A DNA stretch of 38,405 nt from an uncultured Oscillospiraceae bacterium (GTDB lineage: Bacteria > Bacillota > Clostridia > Oscillospirales > Oscillospiraceae): NCBI GenBank assembly GCA_944387145.1, contig CALXDU010000013.1, positions 1-38,405 on the forward strand. The letters run 5' to 3'. Every line of letters starts with the position of its first letter. Position 1 is the stretch's first letter. Made by a program: the position numbers and the translations under genes. Under the pieces are notes generated by a model. The model worked only from the letters and a program-made list of their open reading frames with translations, was not told the origin of the DNA and did not search any database. Below are positions 1 through 9,120 of the stretch, one piece after another.

Positions 1-356
1 TGCTCCGGGCAGACACAGCCGCTGCCGCCTACATCCACGGTGCCCATGACCAGCAGTTTCACGCCGTTGATATCCTTGGAGAAGGTATCCGGAATGTCTG
101 CCACATAGGGGTTGAGCTTAAAGAACTTGTTGGCGGCGTTGGCGCCGGTGCGTTCTTCCACCAGGGTACGCATTTTGGAGATGGGGACGATGGAATCCAC
201 TTCCTCCTGGGTCAGGCCCAGAGCCAGGCCCAGGTTGGCATCCGGGTCCACATCGGCGGCCAGAACCGTCCGGCCCTCGTCGGCATACAGCCGGGCCAAT
301 GTGGAGGATAAGGTGGTCTTGCCTACGCCGCCCTTACCGGTAATCGCTACTTTCAT
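1..356 (-). CDS. cooC: CooC-type CO dehydrogenase maturation ATPase, partial (3' end outside window)
   Basis: CooC is a MinD/ParA-like P-loop ATPase that helps load nickel into the C-cluster of CO dehydrogenase. The visible 118 residues begin MKVAITGKGGVGKTT, a deviant Walker A motif with the signature lysine typical of this family, followed by an AADVDPDANLG stretch. A Cys-Val-Cys at residues 114-116 matches the CxC pair that binds metal at the CooC dimer interface. The ATG at 354-356 lies 37 bases after the cooS stop on the same strand, so the two are very likely co-transcribed. The gene runs off the left edge, so the C-terminal half cannot be judged. Other members of the MinD/NifH superfamily are possible, but the motif plus adjacency to cooS makes CooC by far the best call. 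Confidence 0.9.
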   Translation of the reverse strand, partial: MKVAITGKGGVGKTTLSSTLARLYADEGRTVLAADVDPDANLGLALGLTQEEVDSIVPISKMRTLVEERTGANAANKFFKLNPYVADIPDTFSKDINGVKLLVMGTVDVGGSGCVCPE

Positions 357-393
357 TGGAAAAAGACCTCGTGCTTAACAGTTTTTCAGTCAA

Positions 394-2298
394 TCAGATG
401 CCCAGAGCTTCACGCTTGGCCTCGATGCAGGCGATCATCTTGTCACCCAGGGACTCGATGTCGGTATCCACGACGAACTTGGCCTCGACCCAGTCGTTGA
501 TGCCATGCTCACCCTGCAGCAGCTCGGTGACTTCCTCGGAGCCCTTGGAGTAGGGATCAACACCCAGGAAGGTTTCCAGACCGGTAGCCACAACGTAGTT
601 GCCGATGGAGACGGCCTTCTCGGACATCCATTCGGGAGCGCAGCCCACCACAGGCAGCTGGGAGATGGGGATGCCGGAATCCTTGGACAGTTCAGCAGCC
701 AGGATCAGCATACGGGAGATATCCACGCAGGAGCCCATGTGCAGGACAGGAGGAATGCCGGCCAGTTCGCAAACACGCTTCAGACCGTCGCCGCAGTACT
801 CCTTGGCCTTCACGGGATCCATCAGACCAGCCTTGGCAGCAGCCTGAGCGGAGCAGCCGGAGACGATCAGGATGATGTCGTTTTCCAGCATCTTCTTCAT
901 CAGACCGATGTGAGCGGAGTCAGGACGAACCTTGGGGTTGTTGCAGCCGACCATAGCCACAGCGCCCCGCAGGACACCGGAGGTCACGCACTCCAGCAGA
1001 GGCTTGGTGGTGCCGAACTCGTCCACCTGGGAGTTGGCAACGCCGTCGAGAACCTTCAGGATGGCTTCCACGGAGTAACCCACACGGGCGTTCTGCTTCT
1101 GGTTGGGGATGTTCACCAGATCCTGGTTCCGGTTCTGGAAGTTCTCAATGGCCATCTTCACGATTGCCTTGGCGTTTTCGCCGGCAGTCTCGGCATGGAA
1201 CTGGATGAACTCGGAGTCGGGCATCCGGGCGATGGGAGAGGTGGTGATGAACTTGGTATGGAAGCACTTGCTCAGGGGGCCCAGAGCGGGGAAGATGCAC
1301 TGCACGTCCACAACGATGGCTTCGCAGGCGCCGGTGAGAACCACATTCTCCTGGTTCAGGAAGTTACCGGCCATGGGGATGCCGTGACGCATGGCAACTT
1401 CGTTGGAGGTGCAGCAGACGCCGGACACGGTGATGCCCTTGGCGCCCAGGCTCTTGGCGTAGGCGATCATCTCGGGATCGTTGGCGTAGTAGACGATCAT
1501 CTCGGACAGGGAGGGATCGTGGCCATGGACAACGATGTTGACGTTATCCTTCTCCATAACGCCGATGTTGGCGGTGGTGTCTACGGGCTTGGGAGTGCCG
1601 AACATAACGTCGGAGAACTCGGTGCCCATCATGGAACCGCCCCAGCCGTCGGACAGACCGGCACGCAGGGACTGACGGATCAGAGCTTCGGGCAGGGAAG
1701 AGCAGCCCATGTGAGTCATGTGCAGAGCGGTGGAGATTTCCCGGTCGATGGCGCGGGGGGTAATCTCAGCCTTCTCCCACAGCTTCTGGGTGTACTCAGG
1801 AGCGCGCTTTGCGAACAGCTGAGTGCCGAAGGGCTTACCGTATTCCATCAGGCCCATAACAGCCATCTCGTGAGCCAGGTCGTAGATGTCCTTGCCCTCG
1901 GTCTCCACGCCCCATTCCTTGGCGATGCGGATCAGCTTATCGGGATCCTTGATCTGGTAGTTGCCGCCTTCCTTGGTCTGATGCAGGGTGTGCATGATTT
2001 CGCGGCCGTGGTCGGAGTGTGCCGCAGTACCGCCGGCGGTGAAACGCAGGTAGTTACGGCCAACGATGCCATGAACATCGCAGCCGCAGATGCCACGGGG
2101 AGCTTTCTTGGTGATGCGGCAGGGGCCCATGGAGCAGATACGGCAGCAGGTGCCGGATTCGCCGAAGCCGCAGTGAGGAGTCTGGTTCTTGACCCGCTGC
2201 TGCCAGGTGTCAGCGCCAACCTTCTGTGCATTTTCCAGCAGAGAGTTGGTGGCAGCTTCCATCTCCTCGATGGTGGTTAAAGATGCCCAATCCTTCAA
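394..2298 (-). CDS. cooS: Anaerobic Ni-Fe carbon monoxide dehydrogenase, catalytic subunit
   Basis: Catalyses reversible oxidation of CO to CO2 with electrons passed to ferredoxin; cytoplasmic homodimer. At 634 residues it has the usual CooS length. The N-terminal cluster region is intact: Cys43 and Cys51 (inter-subunit D-cluster position), Cys52, Cys55, Cys60 and Cys71/Cys73 (B-cluster region), within the pattern CGFGESGTCCRICSMGPC. A conserved HGHDPSLSEM segment and several later Cys-containing blocks (GVCCTSNE, GCNNPKVRP, VSGCSAQAAA, HMGSCVDISR) fit the C-cluster domain. The start is a TTG at 2296-2298, chosen because AGGAGG sits 8 bases upstream. It is first in an operon with cooC. The window does not show whether acs genes follow, so acetogenesis versus stand-alone CO oxidation is undecided. 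Confidence 0.96.
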   Translation of the reverse strand: MKDWASLTTIEEMEAATNSLLENAQKVGADTWQQRVKNQTPHCGFGESGTCCRICSMGPCRITKKAPRGICGCDVHGIVGRNYLRFTAGGTAAHSDHGREIMHTLHQTKEGGNYQIKDPDKLIRIAKEWGVETEGKDIYDLAHEMAVMGLMEYGKPFGTQLFAKRAPEYTQKLWEKAEITPRAIDREISTALHMTHMGCSSLPEALIRQSLRAGLSDGWGGSMMGTEFSDVMFGTPKPVDTTANIGVMEKDNVNIVVHGHDPSLSEMIVYYANDPEMIAYAKSLGAKGITVSGVCCTSNEVAMRHGIPMAGNFLNQENVVLTGACEAIVVDVQCIFPALGPLSKCFHTKFITTSPIARMPDSEFIQFHAETAGENAKAIVKMAIENFQNRNQDLVNIPNQKQNARVGYSVEAILKVLDGVANSQVDEFGTTKPLLECVTSGVLRGAVAMVGCNNPKVRPDSAHIGLMKKMLENDIILIVSGCSAQAAAKAGLMDPVKAKEYCGDGLKRVCELAGIPPVLHMGSCVDISRMLILAAELSKDSGIPISQLPVVGCAPEWMSEKAVSIGNYVVATGLETFLGVDPYSKGSEEVTELLQGEHGINDWVEAKFVVDTDIESLGDKMIACIEAKREALGI

Positions 2299-2379
2299 AG
2301 TGATTTCCTCCTAATCAAATAGATTCTTAGAAATACAGACTTACCCCATACCCCGCAAGGGGCATAGTGTATCGATATT

Positions 2380-2408
2380 ATTTTACTAATTCCCCCAGGG
2401 ATTGTCAA
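2380..2408 (-). promoter_or_regulatory. Predicted sigma-A promoter of cooS; rest of 2299-2656 intergenic
   Basis: Reading the minus strand, TTGACA (2408-2403), a 17-base spacer and TAAAAT (2385-2380) form a near-consensus promoter. The resulting leader of about 75 bases contains a small CCCC-TTGC-GGGG hairpin (about 2349-2362) before the AGGAGG. Further right, 2444-2458 holds a TCCCCC/GGGGGA hairpin with a following T run on the plus strand, whose role is unclear because no plus-strand gene precedes it. No gene is seen in the remaining bases. Confidence 0.7.
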
Positions 2409-2584
2409 CCGGAGAATTCAACACATTTCCGGAATTTTTTCTATCCCCCGTGGGGGGATTTTTGGTGATAATTTCCCAGGCCACAATATGTAGTGGTATC
2501 GACGGAAGTTTTTTACCAATTTGTGGGGAGGATTTGAATTTTTCTTGAATTCTGCCGGAAGGACTGGAAGTTTTCCGGCGGTTA

Positions 2585-2593
2585 TGGTATACT
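2585..2593 (+). promoter_or_regulatory. Possible extended -10 promoter for the U32 protein gene
   Basis: TGG followed by TATACT (2588-2593) resembles an extended -10 element 64 bases before the ATG. The -35 position (2565-2570, TGGAAG) is poor, so this is a tentative call. Confidence 0.35.
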
Positions 2594-2656
2594 GTGCCTA
2601 CATTATAAAGTGCGGGAGTATGCCCAACGCTATCTTGTTGGAACGGAGAGACGATT

Positions 2657-4738
2657 ATGCTGGAACTTTTGGCGCCTGCGGGCTCCATGGAAGCCCTCCG
2701 GGCGGCGGTACAGAACGGAGCCAATGCGGTTTACCTTGGCTGCGGTGACTTCAACGCCCGGCAAAGCGCGAAGAATTTTACCCCCCAGACTCTGGTGGAT
2801 GCAATCAAATACTGCCACATCCGGGGGGTGCAGGTGCACCTGACCCTGAACACCCTGGTTTCCGACCGGGAGATGAAGGCCCTTTCCGACCTGATCCGCC
2901 ATGCGGCCCAGAACAATGTGGATGCTTTCATCGTCCAGGACCTGGGGGTGGTGCAGCTGTGCCGGCAGATTGCCCCCAAGATTCCCGTCCACGGCTCCAC
3001 CCAGATGAGCGTCCATTCTCTGTCCGGCGTGCAGCTGTGCGCCGCCATGGGCCTGAGCCGGGTGGTGCTGAGTCGGGAGCTGACCCGGGAGGAAATCCGC
3101 TATATCTGCGCCAAATCTCCCATTGAAATTGAAGTGTTCGGCCACGGCGCTCTGTGTATGTGCTACTCCGGCCAGTGTTATATGTCCGCCATGATCGGCG
3201 GCCGCTCCGGCAACCGGGGCCGCTGCGCCCAGCCTTGCCGGCAAAGCTACGGCTACACCCACTGGCAGGACAAATACCCTCTGAGCCTGAAGGACAACTG
3301 CCTGGTGCACTATGTCCGGGAGCTGGAAGAGATGGGCGTGGCCTCATTGAAGCTGGAAGGCCGGATGAAGCGGCCGGAATATGTGGCCACCGTCACCGCC
3401 GTCTACCGCAAGGCTCTGGACGAAGGCACTGTGACCAAGCCCATGATGGATGCGCTGATGACCGCCTTCAACCGCCAGGGCTTTACCGACGGCTACTACA
3501 CCGGTCGGGTGGATGCGAACATGTTCGGCATCCGGGAAGATACCCGGGACGACCCCCAGTGGCTGGAATCCGCCCGGCAGTCCTACGAAACCGGTGAAAC
3601 GCCCCTGGTGGATCTGAAATTCCGGGCGGTAATCGAGCCCAGCGGCAGCTACCTGACTGCCACGGACCCGGAAGGACGGACCTGCCGTTCCCAGGGCCCT
3701 CAGCCGGAGATTGCCCGGAACATGCCCCTGACTGGGGCTGCGGTTGCCCAGCGGGTGGCAAAAACCGGCGGCACTCCCTTCCGCTGCGCCGAGGTGCGCA
3801 CCCATGTGGAGCCGGGGCTGGTGATTTCCGCCGCCGCCATCAACGCCATGCGCCGGGATGTGCTGAATCAGCTCACCGCCCTGCGGGCCCGCCGGGAAGA
3901 GCCGGTGATCCGCAGACCCAAGGCCCTGCCGGATTACCCCGGGGCCAAGGGATTGCCCGGGCTTACCATCCAGGTCACCACCCGGGAGCAGCTGACACCC
4001 AGTCTGCTGAATCTGGAAACCGCCATGCTCTATGTGCCCATGCACATTCTGCTCTCCGATGAAGCCATGACCGCCCGGCTGGTGCAGCGGGGCCGCCTGG
4101 CCGTTGCCCTGCCCCGGATTGTCCACGACGGAGAGATGCCCAAGCTGGCTGCGGGGCTTTCCAAGCTGCGGCAGCTGGGAGTCAAGGATGCGCTGGTGGG
4201 CAACCTGGGTCTGATGATCCCCGTCCGGGAAGCCCAGATGCGGATTCGGGGAGATTTCGGCCTGAATATCTACAATTCCGGCTCCATGGAAGTGCTCCGG
4301 GGCTTTGAAGTGTCCAGCGCCACCGTCAGCTTTGAAATGACCCTGCCCCAGATCCGGGACCTGGGCAAGGCGGTGAACGCGGAGCTGATCGCCTATGGAC
4401 GGCTTCCGCTGATGGTCACGGAACACTGCCTGATCCACGGCCGCAACGGGGAATGCACCTGCCACCTGAGCCCTGCCAAGCTCACCGACAAAACCGGAGC
4501 AGAGTTCCCCATCATCCGCGACGGCGACAGCTGCCGCAGCGTGCTGCTCAACGGCAAGAAGCTCAGCTGGCTGGACCGGCAGGATGATCTGGCAAAGCTG
4601 GGCGTGTGGGCCATCCGGCTGTACTTCACCACGGAAAATTCCCGGGAAGTGGACCGGGTTCTCAACGACTACTTAAATCCCGAACCCCTGGACCCCGGTG
4701 CCTGCACCCGGGGACTGTACCTGCGGGGCGTGGAATAA
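2657..4738 (+). CDS. Peptidase U32 family protein with C-terminal DUF3656-like region
   Basis: Member of the U32 (YhbU/RlhA-like) family, historically called collagenase-like peptidases; several characterised members instead act in RNA hydroxylation. The N-terminal TIM-barrel-like part (about 1-330) starts LELLAPAGSMEALRAAVQNGANAVY, and the family signature lies around residues 159-177 (EVFGHGALCMCYSGQC), followed by a Cys cluster in GNRGRCAQPCRQSY. A later CLIHGRNGECTCHL Cys cluster (about 595-608) and a long C-terminal region match the larger members of about 700 residues. RBS GGAGAG stands six bases before the ATG. It leads the cluster with maf and mreCD. Function could be 23S rRNA hydroxylation (RlhA-like) by family analogy; the substrate is not shown by sequence. 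Confidence 0.88.
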   Translation: MLELLAPAGSMEALRAAVQNGANAVYLGCGDFNARQSAKNFTPQTLVDAIKYCHIRGVQVHLTLNTLVSDREMKALSDLIRHAAQNNVDAFIVQDLGVVQLCRQIAPKIPVHGSTQMSVHSLSGVQLCAAMGLSRVVLSRELTREEIRYICAKSPIEIEVFGHGALCMCYSGQCYMSAMIGGRSGNRGRCAQPCRQSYGYTHWQDKYPLSLKDNCLVHYVRELEEMGVASLKLEGRMKRPEYVATVTAVYRKALDEGTVTKPMMDALMTAFNRQGFTDGYYTGRVDANMFGIREDTRDDPQWLESARQSYETGETPLVDLKFRAVIEPSGSYLTATDPEGRTCRSQGPQPEIARNMPLTGAAVAQRVAKTGGTPFRCAEVRTHVEPGLVISAAAINAMRRDVLNQLTALRARREEPVIRRPKALPDYPGAKGLPGLTIQVTTREQLTPSLLNLETAMLYVPMHILLSDEAMTARLVQRGRLAVALPRIVHDGEMPKLAAGLSKLRQLGVKDALVGNLGLMIPVREAQMRIRGDFGLNIYNSGSMEVLRGFEVSSATVSFEMTLPQIRDLGKAVNAELIAYGRLPLMVTEHCLIHGRNGECTCHLSPAKLTDKTGAEFPIIRDGDSCRSVLLNGKKLSWLDRQDDLAKLGVWAIRLYFTTENSREVDRVLNDYLNPEPLDPGACTRGLYLRGVE

Positions 4739-4768
4739 AGCACCCTATTTTCAGAAAGGACCCTGTAC

Positions 4769-5344
4769 ATGCAACTGATTCTGGCTTCCGCCTCACCCCG
4801 GCGGAAAGAACTGCTGAGCCTGTTCGGTATCCCCTTTGTGATCCGTGCGGCAGATATTGACGAAACCATGGACCCCCGGAAAGCGCCCTTTGACGAGGTG
4901 GCCCGGGTCAGCCGGTGCAAAGCCCTGGCCCTGCCCCGGCAGCCGGGGGACGTTGTGGTGGCGGCGGACACCATTGTGGTCTGCCAGGGGAAGGTTCTGG
5001 GCAAACCCCATTCTTCCCGGGAAGCGGTGGAAATGCTGAAGCTGCTGTCCGGCCGGGACCATCAGGTGATGACCGGCTGCACCGTCCTTGCCGACGGGGG
5101 CAGCGAAACCTTTACCGAGGTCACCGACCTGCATTTCCGGGCGCTGACGGACAAGGAAATTGAAGCCTATGTAGCCACCGGCGAGCCTATGGACAAGGCC
5201 GGTGCCTACGGCATCCAGGGCGGAGCGGCGCTGTTCTGTCAGCGGATGGAGGGCGATTATTATAACGTAATGGGACTTCCCGTATGCCGTCTGGGGCAGA
5301 CGCTGCGCCATCTGGCACCGGAAGTCATGGAGGCGAAGCTATGA
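4769..5344 (+). CDS. maf: Maf family nucleoside triphosphate pyrophosphatase
   Basis: House-cleaning enzyme that hydrolyses non-canonical or modified NTPs to NMP and pyrophosphate; the family is also linked to septum formation. The full 191 residues begin with the diagnostic LILASASPRRKELL, and carry the AADTIVV block with the catalytic aspartate, then KPHSSREAVEML and a GAYGIQGGAALF C-terminal motif. RBS AGAAAGGA precedes the ATG by about eight bases. The stop overlaps the mreC start (ATGA at 5341-5344), so translation is probably coupled. The maf-mreC-mreD order is common in Firmicutes. Confidence 0.95.
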   Translation: MQLILASASPRRKELLSLFGIPFVIRAADIDETMDPRKAPFDEVARVSRCKALALPRQPGDVVVAADTIVVCQGKVLGKPHSSREAVEMLKLLSGRDHQVMTGCTVLADGGSETFTEVTDLHFRALTDKEIEAYVATGEPMDKAGAYGIQGGAALFCQRMEGDYYNVMGLPVCRLGQTLRHLAPEVMEAKL

Positions 5345-6288
5345 GAAATTTGTTCACGACCCGGGTGAAAATCATTCTGGTCATTGCGGCGCTGCTTTCG
5401 GCTGGCCTTGCCATCTTAAGCGGCGTTACCAACACCACGGTGGTGGATCTGGTGGTTCAGGGACTGCTGACCCCTTTCAAGGCCGCCGGAACGGCACTGA
5501 CCACCACTGCCGAAAAGTACTACGGCTATATGTTCCGTTATGAAGCCCTGGCGGCGGAAAACGAAGTGCTGGAAGAGCGGATTGCCCAGATGGAGGACGT
5601 GGCCCGTCAGGCTGACGCCGTGTCCCGTGAAAACCAGCGTCTGCGGGACTACCTGAATCTGACCGCTACCAACGAAGATTATAAGAGCGTGGACGCCTAC
5701 ATCATCGGCTGGAGCAGCACCGACTGGGAAAACACCCTGACCATCAACCGGGGCACCAACGCCGGCATTGAGGAGAACATGTGTGCCATCACCGCCAACG
5801 GCGAAGTGGTGGGCCTGGTTACCGCTGTGGGCACCAACTGGGCGGAAGTGACCACGGTGCTGGACTCCACTCTGGAAATTTCCGGAACCATCTCCACCTC
5901 CGGCTATAACGGCATGGTCCGGGGCGGCTATATCAGTGACAACCAGACCCTGCTGCAGATGAACTACCTGCCCTCTTCCGCCATCATCCGCAACCAGGAC
6001 CAGGTGGTGACCTCCGGTTCGACGGTGTACCCCCGGGGCCTGATTATGGGCTATGTGGTGGATGCCGGTTTTGAAGATACCGGCGTGGCAAAATTCGCTC
6101 TGCTGGACCCGGCGGCGGATATCAACGCCCTGGAGCAGATTTTTATCATCACCGATTATACCACCGACGTGGTGCAGAGTACTCCCGATGCCACCACTGC
6201 CACGACCCCTGGTGAGACCACACCTGCCCAGACCACGGCGCCTACGGTGCCTGCAGAAACCACCGTTCCCAATACCAATGTTGGCTGA
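5341..6288 (+). CDS. mreC: Rod shape-determining protein MreC
   Basis: Scaffold of the elongasome linking cytoplasmic MreB to membrane MreD and PBP2. The ATG at 5341 is preferred over an upstream start because it overlaps the maf stop and places a membrane anchor (VKIILVIAALLSAGLAILSG) near the N terminus. A coiled-coil stretch follows (about residues 60-100, RYEALAAENEVLEERIAQMEDVARQADAVSRENQRLRD, partly quoted as its heptad core), then the two beta-barrel lobes. The C terminus is a Thr/Pro/Ala-rich tail (about 280-315), likely disordered and extracellular. Length 315 is normal. MreB is not encoded in this window. Confidence 0.92.
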   Translation: MRNLFTTRVKIILVIAALLSAGLAILSGVTNTTVVDLVVQGLLTPFKAAGTALTTTAEKYYGYMFRYEALAAENEVLEERIAQMEDVARQADAVSRENQRLRDYLNLTATNEDYKSVDAYIIGWSSTDWENTLTINRGTNAGIEENMCAITANGEVVGLVTAVGTNWAEVTTVLDSTLEISGTISTSGYNGMVRGGYISDNQTLLQMNYLPSSAIIRNQDQVVTSGSTVYPRGLIMGYVVDAGFEDTGVAKFALLDPAADINALEQIFIITDYTTDVVQSTPDATTATTPGETTPAQTTAPTVPAETTVPNTNVG

Positions 6289-6298
6289 GGCGTAGATT

Positions 6299-6892
6299 AT
6301 GGCGAAAAAACGACGCAAACGCAATGTAGAATTTAAGCCCGATCCCCAAACCGCTACCTGGGTCAAAACCTTTCATTTGACCGTCCAGCAGCGGCTGCAG
6401 CTGGCAAAATGGGCGCTGTACATCCTGACCATCGTGATGTGTCTGGTGGTGCAGGACGTGCTTATGAGCCGCATCCGGATCTTCGGCGCCACCACCGACC
6501 TGACGGTATGTGCCATTTTGCTGATTACGGTGATCGAGGGTACGGACACCGGCAGTCTGTTCGTGCTGATTGCTTCCACCCTCTATTATTTTTCCGGAAG
6601 CGCTCCCGGGGCCTATGTGATTGCCCTGCTGAGCTTTCTGGGGGTGGCGGCGGTGCTGCTGCGGCAGCTGTACTGGCACCGGAGCAAAGGCTCCATTGTG
6701 CTGTGCACCGGCATTGCGCTGATGCTTTACGAAATCGGGCTGTTTGTGGTGGGCATTGCCATCGGCCTGACCTTGCCCAGCCGGCTGATTTACTTCCTCC
6801 TTACCGGAGCTTACAGCTGTCTGGCGCTGATCCCATTGTATTCTATCATTTATAAAATTGGTTCGATTGGAGGAAATACATGGAAAGAATAA
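6299..6892 (+). CDS. mreD: Rod shape-determining membrane protein MreD
   Basis: MreD is a small polytopic membrane partner of MreC. This 197-aa protein has a basic N-terminal extension (MAKKRRKRN) of about 35 residues, then five or so hydrophobic segments including LYILTIVMCLVVQDVLMSRI and YVIALLSFLGVAAVLL. The DLTVCAILLITVIEGTDTGSLF stretch resembles the conserved MreD region. The gene starts 11 bases after mreC and its 3' end overlaps the PBP2 start by 13 bases, fitting the mreC-mreD-mrdA operon. Identification rests partly on position because MreD sequences diverge quickly. Confidence 0.82.
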   Translation: MAKKRRKRNVEFKPDPQTATWVKTFHLTVQQRLQLAKWALYILTIVMCLVVQDVLMSRIRIFGATTDLTVCAILLITVIEGTDTGSLFVLIASTLYYFSGSAPGAYVIALLSFLGVAAVLLRQLYWHRSKGSIVLCTGIALMLYEIGLFVVGIAIGLTLPSRLIYFLLTGAYSCLALIPLYSIIYKIGSIGGNTWKE

Positions 6893-9078
6893 GCCGCTTT
6901 CGCGCTGTATTGTTTCTTGTTCTGTTCGCATTCGTGCTGATGCTGTTTGCTTTCCGACTGTTTGTCCTGCAGATCATCGAAACAAAAGGTAATACCGATA
7001 ATACCCAGGTCTACACCACTCTGACCACGGTCCGTGCTGCCCGAGGAGATATTCTGGACCGCAACGGCAATGTCCTGGTGGGCAACCGAGCGTCTTATGA
7101 CCTGGTGTTCAACCACTACGTTATCAATTCTTACGCTGACCGTAACGATGCATTGTACCGGCTGGTGCAGAAGTGCCGGGAGCTGGGGGTTACTTACAAT
7201 GACCATTTCCCCGTTACCCAAACCCTGCCCTTTGAGTACACGCTGACATCCCTGAACAGTTCCTGGCAGAGCAACTTCCAGAAGTACATGGTGGACCGGG
7301 GGCTGGACTCCGACATTACCGCTCCCCTGCTGGTGCAGAAGCTGCGGGATCGCTATGATATCCCTGTGGAATGGTCCGATCAGGATGCCCGGGCTGTCAT
7401 TGGCTTTCTGTATGAGTTTGACCTGCGCGGTATCACCAACCTGCCGACTTACACCTTTATGGAGGACGTTTCCGACGAACACCTGTCGGCTCTGCTGGAG
7501 TTGAACACTCCCGGCCTGATGGTCGAATCTTCCACCGTCCGGGAATACCACACCAAGTACGCAGCCCATGTTCTGGGCTACCTGGGCGGTATGACCGATG
7601 CTGAGTGGGCGGAGTTCAAGAAGCAGAACTACTCCATGGACGCCATGGTGGGTAAAACCGGCTTTGAGCAGGCCTTTGAAGAGTACCTGCACGGCATCGA
7701 CGGAACCCGTGTTGACGAAGTTAACCGAGAAGGCGCTATTATCCGTCAGTACTATGCCAAAGAATATGACAAAGACGGCAAGGTAATTGGCGAAAAGACT
7801 CCCATTGCCGGCAACAACGTGGAAACCACCCTGGACATCAAGCTCCAGGAAGTGGCGGAAGATGCTCTGGAAGAGGTAATGAACAACATCACCGACCCCC
7901 AGATCAACACCGCAGAGGGCGAGAATACCGGTCGGGATGCCGAGGGTGCCGCCGTTATCGTCATGAATCCCAAAACCGGCGAGATTCTGGCCTGCGCCAG
8001 CTATCCTACCTATAATCTGGCTACCATGTACGACGATTGGGACAAGCTGCTGGCCGATGATAAGAAGCCCTTCTTCAACCGGGCTTTCGGTGCGGCCTAC
8101 GCTCCTGGTTCCACCTACAAAATGTGCACGCTGATCACGGCCATGGAAAACCGGAACAAAAATGGTGACCTGATTCTGAGCCCCGGCCAGACCATCGATG
8201 ATAAGGGTGTCTACGACAAGTATGCTCCCTTCGCTCCTACCTGTCTGCTTTGGAGCAGCCGACATGCGGTGCACAAGACTGTGGATGGCGGGGAAATTGA
8301 CGGCAGCTGGGCACTGTGTTATTCCTGCAACTACTTCTTCTACGAACTGGGCGACCTGTGCACCTGGGAGATGGTGGATGAAACAGCCCAGTCTTTGGGC
8401 TTGGGTGAACCTACTGGCATTGAGCTGACGGAAATCACTGGCTACCGCAATACTCCCGACCGGAAAAAGGAAGTTTACCAGACCGGTACCAACGTAACCT
8501 TCAGCGCAGGCGACCGTATTCTGGGTGCCATCGGACAGGGCGAAAACCGGTTCACACCTATGCAGCTGTGCGTCTATGTTTCTACTCTGGCCAACAAGGG
8601 TACCCGGATGAAGGCCACCTTCCTCAGCCGGGTGGTATCTTCCGACTACCGTACCCTGATTTATGAGAACCAGCCCCAGATTGTTGTTCAGTCCGAGTGG
8701 GAGCCCACTACCATCGACACCTACTGGCAGGGCATGCGTATGGTTATTACCACCCCGGGTGGTACTGCTGCCAGCTACTTCGGCGGTTGGAGCGACCAGT
8801 ATGCGGATGCTGACGGCGTGTGGCCGCTGAAGGGCGATGTGACGGTGTACGCCAAGACCGGTACCGCCCAGCATGCTTCCGGCGGTTCTGACCATGGCGC
8901 ATTCGTGTGCTTCTCTCACCGGGCCGACGAAACCGAGCCGGATCTGGCCGTTGCCATTTTCGGTGAAAAGGTTGCCCACGGTGCCTCTCTGGCCCCCATT
9001 GCCGAGAAGATTTTGCTGGCTTACTACGAAATGGACGCTGCCAGCGAAGTTACCGCTTTTGAAAATCAACCGGGTTAA
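6880..9078 (+). CDS. mrdA: Class B penicillin-binding protein 2 (elongasome transpeptidase)
   Basis: D,D-transpeptidase that cross-links peptidoglycan during lateral wall growth. After a single N-terminal membrane anchor (AVLFLVLFAFVLMLFAFRLFV) comes the pedestal/dimerisation domain (TVRAARGDILDRNGNVLVGN) and then the transpeptidase domain. All three active-site motifs are present: Ser411-Thr-Tyr-Lys414, Ser482-Cys-Asn484 and Lys659-Thr-Gly. Length 732 fits PBP2. RBS GGAGGAAA lies within the end of mreD, so translation is coupled. It closes the operon and is followed by a strong terminator. FtsI/SpoVD is a possible alternative class, but the mreCD neighbourhood supports an elongation role. 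Confidence 0.93.
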   Translation: MERISRFRAVLFLVLFAFVLMLFAFRLFVLQIIETKGNTDNTQVYTTLTTVRAARGDILDRNGNVLVGNRASYDLVFNHYVINSYADRNDALYRLVQKCRELGVTYNDHFPVTQTLPFEYTLTSLNSSWQSNFQKYMVDRGLDSDITAPLLVQKLRDRYDIPVEWSDQDARAVIGFLYEFDLRGITNLPTYTFMEDVSDEHLSALLELNTPGLMVESSTVREYHTKYAAHVLGYLGGMTDAEWAEFKKQNYSMDAMVGKTGFEQAFEEYLHGIDGTRVDEVNREGAIIRQYYAKEYDKDGKVIGEKTPIAGNNVETTLDIKLQEVAEDALEEVMNNITDPQINTAEGENTGRDAEGAAVIVMNPKTGEILACASYPTYNLATMYDDWDKLLADDKKPFFNRAFGAAYAPGSTYKMCTLITAMENRNKNGDLILSPGQTIDDKGVYDKYAPFAPTCLLWSSRHAVHKTVDGGEIDGSWALCYSCNYFFYELGDLCTWEMVDETAQSLGLGEPTGIELTEITGYRNTPDRKKEVYQTGTNVTFSAGDRILGAIGQGENRFTPMQLCVYVSTLANKGTRMKATFLSRVVSSDYRTLIYENQPQIVVQSEWEPTTIDTYWQGMRMVITTPGGTAASYFGGWSDQYADADGVWPLKGDVTVYAKTGTAQHASGGSDHGAFVCFSHRADETEPDLAVAIFGEKVAHGASLAPIAEKILLAYYEMDAASEVTAFENQPG

Positions 9079-9087
9079 TTGACAATC

Positions 9088-9120
9088 AATGGCGCACCGT
9101 TTTTACGGTGCGCCATTTTT
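9088..9120 (+). terminator. Rho-independent terminator of the mre operon
   Basis: Thirteen-base arms AATGGCGCACCGT and ACGGTGCGCCATT enclose a TTTT loop and are followed by T residues. It lies 10 bases after the mrdA stop and abuts the end of the convergent deacetylase gene; the minus-strand side lacks a good T run. Confidence 0.88.

Noticed and set aside
505..2280. 591-codon plus-strand frame opposite cooS
   Set aside because: Antisense shadow of a gene with all CODH cysteine motifs.
2444..2463. Short TCCCCC/GGGGGA hairpin with T run upstream of the U32 gene
   Set aside because: Looks terminator-like on the plus strand, but no plus-strand gene precedes it; probably incidental to the cooS promoter region.
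6850..9069. 739-codon minus-strand frame opposite mrdA
   Set aside because: Antisense shadow; the plus strand carries all three PBP motifs.
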